64,000 bases of DNA, from contig CALDUT010000010.1 of the NCBI GenBank assembly GCA_937924775.1, positions 248,001-312,000 on the forward strand. Reading direction: 5' to 3'. Within the stretch, counting starts at the first letter, position 1, and the number at the start of each line of letters is the position of its first letter. The notes beneath the pieces were generated by a model, which ran no database searches, was not told the origin of the DNA, and worked only from the letters and a program-made list of their open reading frames with translations. Below, one piece after another: positions 28,801 through 38,359 of the stretch. The stretch is from an uncultured Gemmata sp. Lineage in GTDB: Bacteria > Planctomycetota > Planctomycetia > Gemmatales > Gemmataceae. Made by a program: the position numbers and the translations under genes.

Positions 28801-29454
28801 TTAACCTTCGCCCGCGCGGGCCAAGTCTTCGTCGCGGCCAGCGACGACCAACGTTTCCGAGCCTTTGAGTGTCACGTCGGGGTCCGGTGTGGCGACCATT
28901 TTGTCTTGGAGAATGTCGTGCAGGGCTATGACGGTAATGCCGTACTTTTGTCGCAGTTCCAATTCCCGGAGCGTTTTGCCCACCCATTCTTCACGAACGG
29001 CCATTTCTTGAACACTGAAACCGTTGCCGAGGCGGACGTAATTGAGAATGTCCGACCCGGATAATCGCGACGCCAGCCACAAGGCTGAGTCCCGCTCTGG
29101 GAAGACCGTCTCTGTCGCCCCGATGCGTTCCATCACCCGGGCATGGTCGCGGGAAACCACCTTAACATACACATCTTTCACGCCCAAGTCCCGCAGGGCC
29201 ATCGTGGCCAAAATGCTCGCGGTGATGTCGTCGCCAGTGCTGACGATACCGCCATCGGCTCCCTTGGCCCCAATCCGTTCTAAGGCTTGTAAGTTGCGAC
29301 CATCCGCCACGGCTGCCCGCGTGACGTAAGGAGCGATTTTATCCACCGCTTCCTCCCGAGGATCGACCGCGATCACTTCGTGCCCCTGGGCATGCAAGGC
29401 TTCGGCCACACTCGAACCAAAATTCCCCAAACCAATCACCACAAACCGCTTCAT
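28801..29454 (-). CDS. ktrA: KtrA/TrkA-family potassium channel regulatory subunit (RCK domain)
   Basis: The cytoplasmic gating ring protein that binds nucleotide and controls the KtrB membrane subunit. The RCK-N Rossmann motif VIGLGNFGSSVAEAL is at the start, then EVIAVDPREEAVDKI, SILATMALRDLGVKDVYVKV, and HARVMERIGATETVFPE. A TrkA-C domain follows (GKTLRELELRQKYGITVIALH, LVVAGRDEDLARA). The product is 217 residues. It begins 15 bases after the KtrB stop, so the two form an operon. Confidence 0.93.
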   Translation of the reverse strand: MKRFVVIGLGNFGSSVAEALHAQGHEVIAVDPREEAVDKIAPYVTRAAVADGRNLQALERIGAKGADGGIVSTGDDITASILATMALRDLGVKDVYVKVVSRDHARVMERIGATETVFPERDSALWLASRLSGSDILNYVRLGNGFSVQEMAVREEWVGKTLRELELRQKYGITVIALHDILQDKMVATPDPDVTLKGSETLVVAGRDEDLARAGEG

Positions 29455-29469
29455 GGCATCACCTGCATC

Positions 29470-30861
29470 TTAGCCCACGACAACTTCCTCGTAGGCATAG
29501 CGAAACTTGCCGACTTTGGAGGTCACCGCCAAGGCCGTCGCTAAGGCCAAGGGCCCGACTCGTCCTAAAAACATCAAGGCGATGACAATCACCCGACCCG
29601 GTTCGGAAAGATGAGACGTCAAGCCCATCGACAAACCGACCGTATTGAAAGCACTCACCGCTTCGAACATGCGCATGAGAAATCCCCCGTGGGGATAACC
29701 GCTTTCGCTGACCGTCAGCAGCAGAATCCCCACGGTTACCGTGGCGAAAGCGATGACAAACAAGCCCACAGCCCGATCCGTCGTTTCCTTGCGGAGCGAG
29801 CGGCTCCAGACACTGGCCACCTCGCAACCCCGATAGCGGGACCATGCCAGAATCAAAAGAAGCGAGAGTGTAGTGGTCTTCAATCCGCCGGCCGTCCCTC
29901 CTGGCGAGCCGCCGATCGACATCAATAGGATTGTGGTGAAGTTACCCGCGTCACTGGCCTTGGCATGGTCGATGGTGTTGAAGCCGGCCGTTCGTGCTGT
30001 GACACTCATGAATAACGCATTCGTCAGCTTGTGACCCGTCGGGATGTCGGCCAAAGCGGTATTCCACTCCAAACTCATGTATGCGACCCACCCGCCTACC
30101 AACAGCAGGGCGGTTGTAACTAGCACCAGCCGGGAATGGATCGACAGACGGAAATTCCGTTGTTCGCGGCGAGCTTTGTAATGCAGGTAAAGTTCTTCGA
30201 GCGTTAAAAAGCCAACGCCCCCGGCGACTATGAGAACAGAGAGAACCCCCAACGTCAGCGGGCACTCGTGAAAGGACATCAAACTATCGCTGAACGTCGA
30301 AAACCCGGCATTGCAAAATGCACTGATCGAATGAAAGATTGCCGGCCACGCCGCCCCCTCCCAGCCCAAGTGGGGAACCCACAGGAAATAGAGAACTAGC
30401 GCCGCGACAGATTCAAATAGCAACGTGAAAACCACAACATCCCGCAGAAGAAGCCGCGGGTTGATCTGGTGTTGCCCGACTTCCATCGGGCTGCCCGCCG
30501 ACAAAGCCTCCTGACGCAGAGATAACCGACCGCCCAGAGCCACAATCACCAGACTGGTAAAGGTGAGCATCCCCAAACCGCCCAATTGGATCAAGACGAG
30601 CAGAAATGCCTGCCCCCGCATCGTGAAGTGCGTGGCTGGGTCCACCACACTCAACCCAGTGACACACACGGCACTGGTCGCTGTGAAAAGCGCATCCAGC
30701 CAGTTGAGAGGTTCGCCGGTGTAAAGTCCAGGAAGAAACTTCAGACCGATCGTGCCGGACACAATGAGGATTGTGAACGATCCGACAAACAGTTGGGGGG
30801 CCGTTAAACGCCGCCACAGCGACGGGCGGCGTCCGACGGGAAGGTCCCAAAGGGGGCGCAT
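29470..30861 (-). CDS. ktrB: KtrB/TrkH-family potassium transporter membrane subunit
   Basis: The ion-conducting subunit of a Ktr/Trk potassium uptake system. It has four repeated helix-pore-helix units. The first pore carries ATSAVCVTGLSVVDPATHF with the selectivity Gly, later pores contain SISAFCNAGFSTF, SVTARTAGFNTID and AVSAFNTVGLSMGLT, and GGSPGGTAGGLKTTTL is a family hallmark. The product is 463 residues with about ten membrane helices. It is upstream of and close to ktrA. Confidence 0.94.
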   Translation of the reverse strand: MRPLWDLPVGRRPSLWRRLTAPQLFVGSFTILIVSGTIGLKFLPGLYTGEPLNWLDALFTATSAVCVTGLSVVDPATHFTMRGQAFLLVLIQLGGLGMLTFTSLVIVALGGRLSLRQEALSAGSPMEVGQHQINPRLLLRDVVVFTLLFESVAALVLYFLWVPHLGWEGAAWPAIFHSISAFCNAGFSTFSDSLMSFHECPLTLGVLSVLIVAGGVGFLTLEELYLHYKARREQRNFRLSIHSRLVLVTTALLLVGGWVAYMSLEWNTALADIPTGHKLTNALFMSVTARTAGFNTIDHAKASDAGNFTTILLMSIGGSPGGTAGGLKTTTLSLLLILAWSRYRGCEVASVWSRSLRKETTDRAVGLFVIAFATVTVGILLLTVSESGYPHGGFLMRMFEAVSAFNTVGLSMGLTSHLSEPGRVIVIALMFLGRVGPLALATALAVTSKVGKFRYAYEEVVVG

Positions 30862-31035
30862 GGGAGGGAATAGCAGGCGGGACGGTTCCGTGGATCACGC
30901 ACCGTCCCAAAACTGAAAACTAGTGTATGACCCCCAACCGCGGCGTCCATTGCTCAAGGGCGTCCCCAGGAGGAGAACTCCACGCGGTGATGCCCAGAGC
31001 CATTCCGGGACGAGGGACAAGAATCTGTACAAATT

Positions 31036-32061
31036 TTAATCGCGCAATGTCTTCGGATCGATGCTGTGGTGTTTAATATGCGTCCGCTTCCATGTATAGG
31101 TAATTTCTAACTGCCCTGTGGAGGCGAGAATCATCGCCGGGTAAGAGAACTCCGCGGCGGGTTCGGTTTCGAGGTCCCGAATGACTTTCCAGGTTTTGCC
31201 ATTGTCCTGAGACCGGGCGAGGCTCAGGGGGGTTCGGCCTTTCTCCACCGGGTTACAAATCATCAGGATGTCGCCATTCGCGAGTTTCACGCAATCCACA
31301 CCGGTACTGGGGTTGGGTAATTCGGTGGGGGTCGCGGGGGTGAACGTGACTCCTCCATCCTTCGATTCTGAGCGGCAAACGACCCGGGGGTCGCGCGAAC
31401 GCATCAGGGCGACGATGGTGCCATCGTGGGTTTCAAACAACGCGGGTTGAATCTGATTAAACTTGTTAGGAATATGGAAGGCGTTGGAGCGAGTCCATGT
31501 TTGGCCATCGTCGGTGGAGCGATCAACGAAGGGAGTCCAATTCCGGTGACTTTCCACACTGGTGCCGGCCAGAATAGTGCCGTTGGCCAGTTGAATTGGT
31601 TTGGCACGCACTGGGCCCCAGAAGCCCGCGGGCAACATTTCCACCGGGCTCCAGGTTTTGCCGTTGTCGGTGGACCGCCGGACAAATCCACTCCATCGTT
31701 CGGGGCTGGGACCCGCTTTATACCACAAAGTGAGCGTACCTTTGGCGGTTTTGAATAGCACCGGGTTCCAGCACGGTTGCCCCGGTTCGGTTCCCAGCAA
31801 GACCAGCTCGCCCCATTTCTTGCCATCAAATACACTGCCCCAGATTTGAACGTCCTTGGCCCCTTCATCCTTGCCGCCAAACCACGCGGCCATGAGCTTT
31901 CCCGGCTCGTGTTCCACTACTGTGGAGGCATGGCAAGACGGGAAGGGAGCTTTCTCATAAATGAACATCGGGTCACCTGTGTTTGCAAGATCATCTGGAA
32001 TGTAACTATTGGTATGCCATCGAGTTATGATCTGTTGCAGGGCATCCCGGCCAATCCCCAC
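31036..32061 (-). CDS. Sialidase-like (BNR/Asp-box) protein without a signal peptide
   Basis: A six-bladed propeller of the sialidase superfamily, 341 residues from GTG 32061. Asp boxes are STDNGKTWSP, STDDGQTWTR and SQDNGKTWKV. PSCHASTVVEHEPGKLMAAWFGG and KPIQLANGTILAG are typical of the BNR-like family. Homologues in planctomycetes are usually exported, but the frame is closed by a stop shortly upstream of GTG 32061 and nothing before the propeller is hydrophobic. ATG 31968, nearer the propeller, is an alternative start. Substrate unknown. The adjacent Gfo/Idh gene is on the same strand 124 bases upstream. Confidence 0.75.
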   Translation of the reverse strand: MGIGRDALQQIITRWHTNSYIPDDLANTGDPMFIYEKAPFPSCHASTVVEHEPGKLMAAWFGGKDEGAKDVQIWGSVFDGKKWGELVLLGTEPGQPCWNPVLFKTAKGTLTLWYKAGPSPERWSGFVRRSTDNGKTWSPVEMLPAGFWGPVRAKPIQLANGTILAGTSVESHRNWTPFVDRSTDDGQTWTRSNAFHIPNKFNQIQPALFETHDGTIVALMRSRDPRVVCRSESKDGGVTFTPATPTELPNPSTGVDCVKLANGDILMICNPVEKGRTPLSLARSQDNGKTWKVIRDLETEPAAEFSYPAMILASTGQLEITYTWKRTHIKHHSIDPKTLRD

Positions 32062-32185
32062 TCCCCAATTCAGCCATTAGGAAGCTATTGGAGGTATGAA
32101 GGATCAGGGTTATCTGAGCATTCCGGGGATTGTCGATAGTTCTTCCACCGTCCTCGCTGTGGCCGGCGAGGCGGCCCTCTGTGGC

Positions 32186-33424
32186 TCAACCGACGATGCG
32201 TTCTTTTTCCGCATCCCAAACCACTCGTTGGCCAGTTCGGTAGGAAATGTTCGCCAGGTGCGCGGCCGTGATGACTTTGTGCCCCAACTCAATCGGCGAA
32301 CTGGGGTCTTTGTTGTCTTTGACCGCAGTAAGCCAGTTTTGAACATGCAACGGGGTTTCGTTGACCACTTTCCATTCCGCCTTGGGCTTCAGCGTGGGGC
32401 TGAATTTGTCGATGGTGTCGAAGAGTTTGATAGTTCCGCCGGCGTCGGCATCGCAGTGCAGCGTTTGCCGGGTACCGTAAAAGGTTGCTCCAACACCATC
32501 AAAACCGTTGATGAACTCGACTGCAAACGTCGCGGTGAACTTCCCATAATCCCAGACACCGTGAATCACATCCGGTGTTTCCCAATGTTTGAAGTGGTAC
32601 ACGCCCCCATTGGCGACGACACTTTGGGGGGCATCCACGCCCCCCAACCATTGAACAATATCCAATTGGTGGGCGCCGATATCGGTCATCAGCCCACCGG
32701 CGAAATCCCAATACCAGCGCCACGCCCAGTAGCGTACCGGATCGAACGGCTGCTTTTTGGCGCGGCCGAGGAAGGCCTCCCAGTTGACGCCGCGTTGTTG
32801 TGACTCATCGAACGATTTGGGAACAGCATAAGGATCTCGCTTCACCCAGTTGCGACAATCCCACACTTTTACCCACACCAAATCCCCAAAGTCCTTCGAT
32901 CGAATAACCTCCCGGCACCGGGCCCAATGCTCCCCGCTGTGCCGCTGATTGCCCACCTGCACGATTTTTTTCGCTTTTCGCACCGCAGCGACCATCTCCT
33001 GGCCTTCTTCGATGCGGTGGCTGAGCGGTTTTTCAATGTAAGCGTGCTTGCCGGCATCCATCGCCGCTAACAGGCAATCCCGGTGATGATGATCAGGGGT
33101 GGCGATGATAACTGCATCCAAGCCCTTTTGTTCCAACAACTTGCGGTAATCGCTAAACGGAGTCGGTTTCTGCTTCAGACCGGCGGACGCCAGTTGGGCG
33201 GAGACCCAATCAAGACGGAACTGAGCCACATCTGCAACGGCGACAATATTGTGGCCGGCTTTGAAACACTCCACAGCGATCGTTCGGCCGCGATTGCCAC
33301 TACCAATAAGGCCTATATTCAGCCTGTCATTGGCCCCGCGGGCTTGAACGGCCGGGACACCCAAGAGAAGCCCGCTGGTTGTCGAAGCCACCAAAAAATC
33401 GCGACGGTGAGGAGAGTTCATCAT
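32186..33424 (-). CDS. Tat-exported Gfo/Idh/MocA-family oxidoreductase
   Basis: A 412-residue NAD(P)-dependent sugar-type oxidoreductase. The N-terminus has a twin-arginine-like signal (SPHRRDFLVASTTSGLLLGVPAV). The Rossmann motif is IGLIGSGNRGR, and the conserved EKP motif is seen in HAYIEKPLSHRIEEG. The second domain holds GGLMTDIGAHQLDIVQW, with the Asp and His usual in this family. It belongs to the expanded planctomycete Gfo/Idh set; the substrate cannot be told. It lies upstream of the sialidase-like gene and may be co-transcribed with it. Confidence 0.9.
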   Translation of the reverse strand: MMNSPHRRDFLVASTTSGLLLGVPAVQARGANDRLNIGLIGSGNRGRTIAVECFKAGHNIVAVADVAQFRLDWVSAQLASAGLKQKPTPFSDYRKLLEQKGLDAVIIATPDHHHRDCLLAAMDAGKHAYIEKPLSHRIEEGQEMVAAVRKAKKIVQVGNQRHSGEHWARCREVIRSKDFGDLVWVKVWDCRNWVKRDPYAVPKSFDESQQRGVNWEAFLGRAKKQPFDPVRYWAWRWYWDFAGGLMTDIGAHQLDIVQWLGGVDAPQSVVANGGVYHFKHWETPDVIHGVWDYGKFTATFAVEFINGFDGVGATFYGTRQTLHCDADAGGTIKLFDTIDKFSPTLKPKAEWKVVNETPLHVQNWLTAVKDNKDPSSPIELGHKVITAAHLANISYRTGQRVVWDAEKERIVG

Positions 33425-33757
33425 GCGAAACTCCGTTGGGAATCAGAATGTGTCCCGATGCTATCCGATAGATGCTGTGAAGGGAAGCCACGAAAACTGA
33501 GGACCCGCAAAGTCCCTCTCAAAGAAGTCGGTAGGTGGATGTAACCCGAAACGGTGGATGCTGGTTTGTGAAACTTATCACAATCAAGACCGGTTCGATC
33601 GATACTGCCACGTTTGCCGCAAGTACCAGTTCTTCGGAGTATCAGCCCCTAGGAACCATAGCTTTTGACCGGTGATTTTTTGACGGCCGCTCAGAGCGCG
33701 GTCAAACTACTTTTGGTATTGAGTGCTGACGCACTTCAACCGTACAAGGAGGTCGTT
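33425..33757. other. Intergenic region, no gene recognised
   Basis: This divergent gap between the Gfo/Idh gene and the BON-domain gene should hold both promoters. Short open frames run through it, but none has a convincing start or family. An AAGGAGG ribosome site for the BON gene lies at its right end. Confidence 0.5.
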
Positions 33758-34465
33758 GTGAAGCTGCGTATCTTCTTCAGTCTGACTGTGGCCGCGGGAT
33801 TGAGCGGCTCGGCCCTGTCCAATCCTCCGGCTCCGTTGCCGGCTCTCGCATCCAAGCCGAATCCTAATCAAACGCTTGCAGATGATGTGGCTTACCGTCT
33901 ACGCTCAACCGGTAACGCCGCGGGTGCAAACATTTCCATCAGCGTTCAAGATGGTATTGTCACCCTTTCAGGGATTGCGCGGGATGCGACGCAAAAGTCG
34001 CGAATCGTCGCGGATACTCAAGGGGTTAAAGGTGTGTTGATGGTTCGCGATCACATCGCCACCCCGCAGAGTGCGGTGATTCAAGTTCAACAACCTCCGC
34101 TCACTCTGGGACCACTCGAACCGATCGGCCCGGGTCTAGGGGCTGAACCCACGATGCCTCTTCAAGCTGCCAACCCCATCGTGGAACCAGCTCCCTTGGG
34201 CGTTCCCGGTCAAGCCGCACCGGATTTGCAAGCCCCGCACTTGCCGCCCTACGCGTGGCCGACATATGCGCCGCATAACAACATCAGCCGCGTGGCCTAT
34301 CCGCAAGCCTACCCCTACAACGCGTTCCCGTTCATCGGACCTTACTATCCCTTCCCGAAAGTTCCTCTGGGGTGGCGGAAAGTGACCCTTGAATGGGAAG
34401 ATGGCCACTGGTACTTGGGCCGGAATTCGACCCCCCACGACTACTGGCGCGTTCGGTTCTGGTAA
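33758..34465 (+). CDS. Exported BON-domain protein
   Basis: A 235-residue protein with a signal peptide (KLRIFFSLTVAAGLSGSALS) and one BON domain (LADDVAYRLRSTG, ISISVQDGIVTLSGIARDA, KGVLMVRDHI). BON domains are thought to bind phospholipid or other envelope components. The C-terminal half is Pro/Tyr-rich (YAWPTYAPHNN, PQAYPYNAFPF) and ends in an aromatic, charged segment. GTG 33758 is chosen because AAGGAGG sits five bases upstream; the frame extends to 33665. It is followed by a strong terminator. Confidence 0.82.
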   Translation: MKLRIFFSLTVAAGLSGSALSNPPAPLPALASKPNPNQTLADDVAYRLRSTGNAAGANISISVQDGIVTLSGIARDATQKSRIVADTQGVKGVLMVRDHIATPQSAVIQVQQPPLTLGPLEPIGPGLGAEPTMPLQAANPIVEPAPLGVPGQAAPDLQAPHLPPYAWPTYAPHNNISRVAYPQAYPYNAFPFIGPYYPFPKVPLGWRKVTLEWEDGHWYLGRNSTPHDYWRVRFW

Positions 34466-34538
34466 TTCGCGAAACGATTCCTCGAATAACTCTTCCGTAT
34501 CTGCGTGAAAAGCAATTGGCGTCTGTCAGCGAAGAGAG

Positions 34539-34566
34539 CCCGGTGTGCAAAGCACCGGGTCTTTTC
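34539..34566 (+). terminator. Rho-independent terminator after the BON-domain gene
   Basis: Stem CCCGGTG/CACCGGG (34539-34545 and 34553-34559) with a seven-base loop is followed by TCTTTTC. It lies about 75 bases after the BON-domain stop. Confidence 0.75.
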
Positions 34567-34614
34567 GTTAGTTGGAATGGAAAATCCCCGGAAAGCAAGT
34601 CCTTGAAACACCAC

Positions 34615-34640
34615 AACCTGACGCTGTTTTGCGTCAGGTT
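34615..34640 (-). terminator. Perfect ten-base inverted repeat downstream of tRNA-Asp
   Basis: AACCTGACGC and GCGTCAGGTT are a perfect inverted repeat around a six-base loop. It lies 17 bases past the 3' end of the minus-strand tRNA gene, so it may end or process that transcript. The tail on the minus strand is GT-rich and not a run of T, so the terminator call is tentative. Confidence 0.4.
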
Positions 34641-34657
34641 GCATCGGATGGCCTCAG

Positions 34658-34731
<74 letters not shown>

Positions 34732-35312
34732 ATCACTGCAATACACATTCTAGCGGCGGATCAGCGACTGGCAAGAGCCGCTTCCAGGAAGTATCGAGGA
34801 TCTGTCAGCATCTGTTCTGAGAAATTCACCATTATTCATAAGTCCTTGTCGATGATAATTTTGTGGCGATTCAGCAAGAAGCGAAGGGAAAACTACCCAC
34901 ATGGCTGACTCTCCGAATAACTGGGATTGACAATGTCAATCCACGATCGCCAGAGCAGAGCATTGCGAAGGGTGAAAGTTTCGCGAATTGCAGAACTCTC
35001 GCCGACATGAGGATAATCACTTCATCTGGAAGATCAGCTGTGGCGAGTTCCCATTCTCTATCGCGGAGAACGGTGGGTTAACTGAAATGGGTCTTGGTAA
35101 CAAGCTTCGCTTGAGCGAGGAATTCTGGATTTCTGGAACAGAAGTGGGCTTGGTGAAAACGCTCGTATAGCCATTTCCATGGCTACTATTCGGGATGTGG
35201 TGATCTGCAAGCGAGCCAAGGCAACTGTCTGAGCCGTAATTCTCAACCGTAGAATCGATCTTTTGATTTTGATATAGGGAGAGTAGCTCGAAAGAATTTG
35301 GACAAAATTTCA
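34732..35312. other. Gene-free stretch, somewhat AT-rich
   Basis: About 580 bases between the tRNA and the HAD gene. Open frames on both strands (for example minus 35017-35313) have no recognisable family, no clear ribosome sites and no signal sequence. I see no repeat or attachment-site duplicate of the tRNA 3' end. Confidence 0.5.
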
Positions 35313-35987
35313 CTATTTTTCCTTGACTAGGGAAAATAATTGCTCAGGATAGAGTAGCTCCAGTGTTGGCACGACAAGATCGGCGCCGGCAGCGAGTAAT
35401 TTTTCCGGCGGATGGTGGCCGGCCAAGGTCACTCCGACGCAAGTCATGCCACCGGCTTTGGCGGCCTCAACGCCCGAGGGCGCATCCTCGATGACCACAC
35501 ACCGTTGGGGATGGACCCCCAACTTATCGGCCGCAGTGAGAAACACCTCCGGATCCGGTTTGCCCCGGCGGACTTCATCCCCGCTGACGATTGCTTGAAA
35601 ATAGAGCCTGGTCTTCGTGAGACTTAACACCAAATCCAAGTTCTCACGCGGGGCCGACGATCCGATGGCCTGAAGCCACTGCTGTTGTGCTATAGCTGCT
35701 AGCAGGCGAGCAACACCGGGCAAAAGCTCCACGCCGCTTTTGCGGATCGCTTCGCGGTAATAGTTTTCTTTGTGTTCGGCCCACTGATGGCATTCGTCAT
35801 CACTGGCGTCGGGATTGAATAGTTGACGAACAATGTCTGGGTTGCGTTTCCCAAAAGTGGCAGCGAAATCGGTCCAGGTGAAGGGGAAACCACGCTCGTT
35901 CGCGATGCGTTGCCAAGCCTGAAAATGATGTTTCGCGGTGTCTACCAAGGTACCATCGACATCCCAAATGATGGCCGATGCAGTCAT
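35313..35987 (-). CDS. HAD-superfamily phosphatase, beta-phosphoglucomutase-like
   Basis: A 224-residue HAD subfamily IA hydrolase or mutase. Motif I is AIIWDVDGTLVDT, motif II lies in LQAIGSSAPRENL, motif III Lys is in VRRGKPDPEVFLTAA, and motif IV is CVVIEDAPSGVEAAKAGG. The cap helix region follows motif I, as in beta-phosphoglucomutases. ATG 35987 gives the usual start just before motif I; the frame extends to 36035. It is the last gene after the TIM-barrel and kinase-like genes, 60 bases after the TIM-barrel stop. Substrate unknown. Confidence 0.88.
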   Translation of the reverse strand: MTASAIIWDVDGTLVDTAKHHFQAWQRIANERGFPFTWTDFAATFGKRNPDIVRQLFNPDASDDECHQWAEHKENYYREAIRKSGVELLPGVARLLAAIAQQQWLQAIGSSAPRENLDLVLSLTKTRLYFQAIVSGDEVRRGKPDPEVFLTAADKLGVHPQRCVVIEDAPSGVEAAKAGGMTCVGVTLAGHHPPEKLLAAGADLVVPTLELLYPEQLFSLVKEK

Positions 35988-36047
35988 GAACTCATCCCCG
36001 GGAGGGTCAAACCATGCCGAACCCAACATCACCACCCACGGCGGATT

Positions 36048-36854
36048 TTAGTGGACAAGCCGCTGCAAGGCGGCCATACCCAGTTCGATCACTTGGGTCG
36101 GTTTCATCTGCCACAAAACAGGATTGAAAACTTCCAGAGAAATCGCACCGCGGTAGTCGATGTCTTTCAAGCGGCGGATGAGTGGCCTATAGTGAAAGTC
36201 GCCATCGCCCGGTAAGACGCGATCGGAGTCGGTCATCAGTTCGCGAGGCACGCCGGCCACATCCGAAACGTGGACGTGAAAGAGATTGGTTGCCGTCAGT
36301 CGGTCGAGGTCTTCGTGTTTGCTGGGCCCTTTGTAAAAGTGGAACATGTCGAAACAGATGCCAACATTGGCTTCGCGGCACTGTTCAATCAGGTTGAGCG
36401 CGGTATCCAACGACGAGCAGAACGAATCTGTTCCGCGAAATTCGAGGGCCAATTTCACACCGAAGGCCGCAGCCCATTGGGCTGCCTGAGCCAAAGAACC
36501 CACGGCGCGACTCACCGCGGTGGCATCGGGCTGCGACGCAAAATCGGCGACAACGATCAGAATTGGGATTTGGAAGCTCTGGCACAAATCCAAGCGCCGT
36601 TTGAAGTGGTCGAAATGGGCTTGGCGTTGCTCCCCTTGGGACAAGAGCAGGCCGCCTTGATAGGAGGCTGCCACCAGCTGAATTCCGCGATCGGCCAACG
36701 CTTTGCGGGTGTTGTCGACAGAGACCTCCTTCAAGTGTTTTTCCAGCTTGGTGAGCCATAATTCCATCGCTGTGCAGCCGCCAGCGGGGTAGTTCTCAAC
36801 GTCTTCGGCAAACGGTGTGGAAAGGGTCGTCGCTTGGGAAATCGCTAGCATCAT
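36048..36854 (-). CDS. Sugar phosphate isomerase/epimerase-type TIM-barrel protein
   Basis: A 268-residue xylose-isomerase-like TIM barrel (AP-endonuclease 2 family). Metal-site features include VKLALEFRGTDSFCSS, VGICFDMFHFYKG, NLFHVHVSDVAG, RVLPGDGDFHYRPL and GAISLEVFNP, giving the usual Glu/Asp/His/Glu set. Its ATG overlaps the kinase-like stop by one base (TGATG at 36852-36856). With the HAD gene behind it this looks like a small sugar-metabolism unit. Substrate unknown. Confidence 0.86.
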   Translation of the reverse strand: MMLAISQATTLSTPFAEDVENYPAGGCTAMELWLTKLEKHLKEVSVDNTRKALADRGIQLVAASYQGGLLLSQGEQRQAHFDHFKRRLDLCQSFQIPILIVVADFASQPDATAVSRAVGSLAQAAQWAAAFGVKLALEFRGTDSFCSSLDTALNLIEQCREANVGICFDMFHFYKGPSKHEDLDRLTATNLFHVHVSDVAGVPRELMTDSDRVLPGDGDFHYRPLIRRLKDIDYRGAISLEVFNPVLWQMKPTQVIELGMAALQRLVH

Positions 36855-38359
36855 CAGGAGTTTCCGTCGGTGGTCGCGGTCTTCTTGGTTTTGTTTTTAT
36901 CGCGTTTGGGCGTGGGTGAGGGATCACTCTTTTGTTCCCATCGCTCGGGGGGTGTTACCGGTTGAGGGGTACTGTTGAAAAGGCCCAGAACCCACCCCAC
37001 CAATAAGCCCACAGCGCTCAAGTGCAGACCCAATCCCACCAAAATCCACAGCATGGAACGGTTCTTCTCACCGGCGGTGAGTTCCCGGCGTCGCCGGGGC
37101 GTGGGATCGGCCTGCGAAGCTTGTTGTGCGGCGGCAAAAGAATTGTCGGCCACACCCCAGCTGTCAGGCTCGGGAGCCAATACCGGCACCGCATGCGGAA
37201 TGTGAGCCATCGACGCGACCGGGACCGCGGCCAGACCATGCACCGAAGATAGCGGCATCGCTTCGGGGACCATGGCTGCTCGGGGCAATGCTTCTGGCAG
37301 TTGGAAACCGGGGCGGCAATGGGCCAATAAACTGCGGCTCACCGCCGCCGAAGCCGGCCGATCCTCCGGATTCTTCGCAAGCATCCGCAGGACCAAGGCC
37401 GCCAACTCGGGTGGTACGTCTGGCCGCAAAACAGCCAGCGATACAGGTTCAGCCGTTCGGATCTGCTCCAGAAGTTCGGTTTTCGAATCACTGGCAAAGG
37501 GGGGCCGCCCTGCTAAGAGAAAATACAGCGAAGCCCCCAGCCCATAAATATCGCCGCGAGCGTCGAGGGTGCTGGTATCGATCCGCTCAGGGGGCAGAAA
37601 TGGGAGTACGTCCCACTCGGGCAAAGCAATCGCAGCTGGGGGAGTGATGGGGATCAAGCCACTTTCGGCCAATTTGACGACAGCATGGGGAGCCGGACGG
37701 CGGCGCGGCGTTCCATCCTCACGCGGTTTGACCACCACTGGGCTGACGATCATCAACCCCGGTCGAACTTCGCCGTGCCAGCCGCCGTTGTCGTGCAATG
37801 TTTGCAAGGCCGAGGCTAGGGCCGCACCATATTCCGCTGCCAAAAAGCCCGGCATCGCCCCCCCAACTTCGGTCAGCAGAGTCGCCAGGTCGGCGCTATC
37901 AGCGAGCGGTTCTAGTACCACATAGCCGGTGCCTTCCATGATTCCCGCATCAAGAACCGGAATCAGGTTAGGGTGAATGATCGAACCGACGGCTCGTGCC
38001 CGATGAATGACCGCGTGGACATCGTCGGTCGGTGCGAAGGCATCAGGTTCGAACCGACGGAGGACCAGAGGCGTTTTCAGAGACGGGTGGAGCGCGCGAA
38101 ACGCAGTCCCACCGCGACAGGGGCCGATCACATCCACCAGTGGATAGCCCGCGAGGTTCAGGTCGTGCCCGCGGCCTTCACGCAAGGCATCGGCCTGATA
38201 CTGGGTGAGAACCCCGCGTTCGAGCAAGTAGGCACACAGCGAGGCCAAATTGGATTGGGGGATGTCGGGCTGCCGGATGAGCTGAGCGACTTGCTCGGGA
38301 AAGAGAACTCGGCTGGCTTGAGCCCGGTCTAAAAAACCAGCAACGGAATCGGAAGCCAT
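36854..38359 (-). CDS. Degenerate serine/threonine-kinase-like protein (likely pseudokinase)
   Basis: A 501-residue protein with a eukaryotic-type kinase fold and a C-terminal membrane helix (LWILVGLGLHLSAVGLLVGWVLGLF). Residues ~1-70 form a helical domain typical of Gemmata kinases (CAYLLERGVLTQYQADAL). Catalytic motifs are altered: the VAIK lysine position reads LVLRR (Arg101), the HRDxKxxN loop reads HGEVRPGL (Glu197 and Leu202 in place of Asp and Asn), and DFG reads ESG (232-234). The PPER and ARGDIYGLGASLYFLLAGRPPF segments are normal, so the fold seems intact. It is likely a signalling scaffold or weak kinase. It leads an operon with the TIM-barrel and HAD genes. Confidence 0.82.
   Translation of the reverse strand: MASDSVAGFLDRAQASRVLFPEQVAQLIRQPDIPQSNLASLCAYLLERGVLTQYQADALREGRGHDLNLAGYPLVDVIGPCRGGTAFRALHPSLKTPLVLRRFEPDAFAPTDDVHAVIHRARAVGSIIHPNLIPVLDAGIMEGTGYVVLEPLADSADLATLLTEVGGAMPGFLAAEYGAALASALQTLHDNGGWHGEVRPGLMIVSPVVVKPREDGTPRRRPAPHAVVKLAESGLIPITPPAAIALPEWDVLPFLPPERIDTSTLDARGDIYGLGASLYFLLAGRPPFASDSKTELLEQIRTAEPVSLAVLRPDVPPELAALVLRMLAKNPEDRPASAAVSRSLLAHCRPGFQLPEALPRAAMVPEAMPLSSVHGLAAVPVASMAHIPHAVPVLAPEPDSWGVADNSFAAAQQASQADPTPRRRRELTAGEKNRSMLWILVGLGLHLSAVGLLVGWVLGLFNSTPQPVTPPERWEQKSDPSPTPKRDKNKTKKTATTDGNS

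Noticed and set aside
35017-35313. Open frame of 98 codons on the minus strand
   Set aside because: No recognisable family, no ribosome site; left as gene-free.
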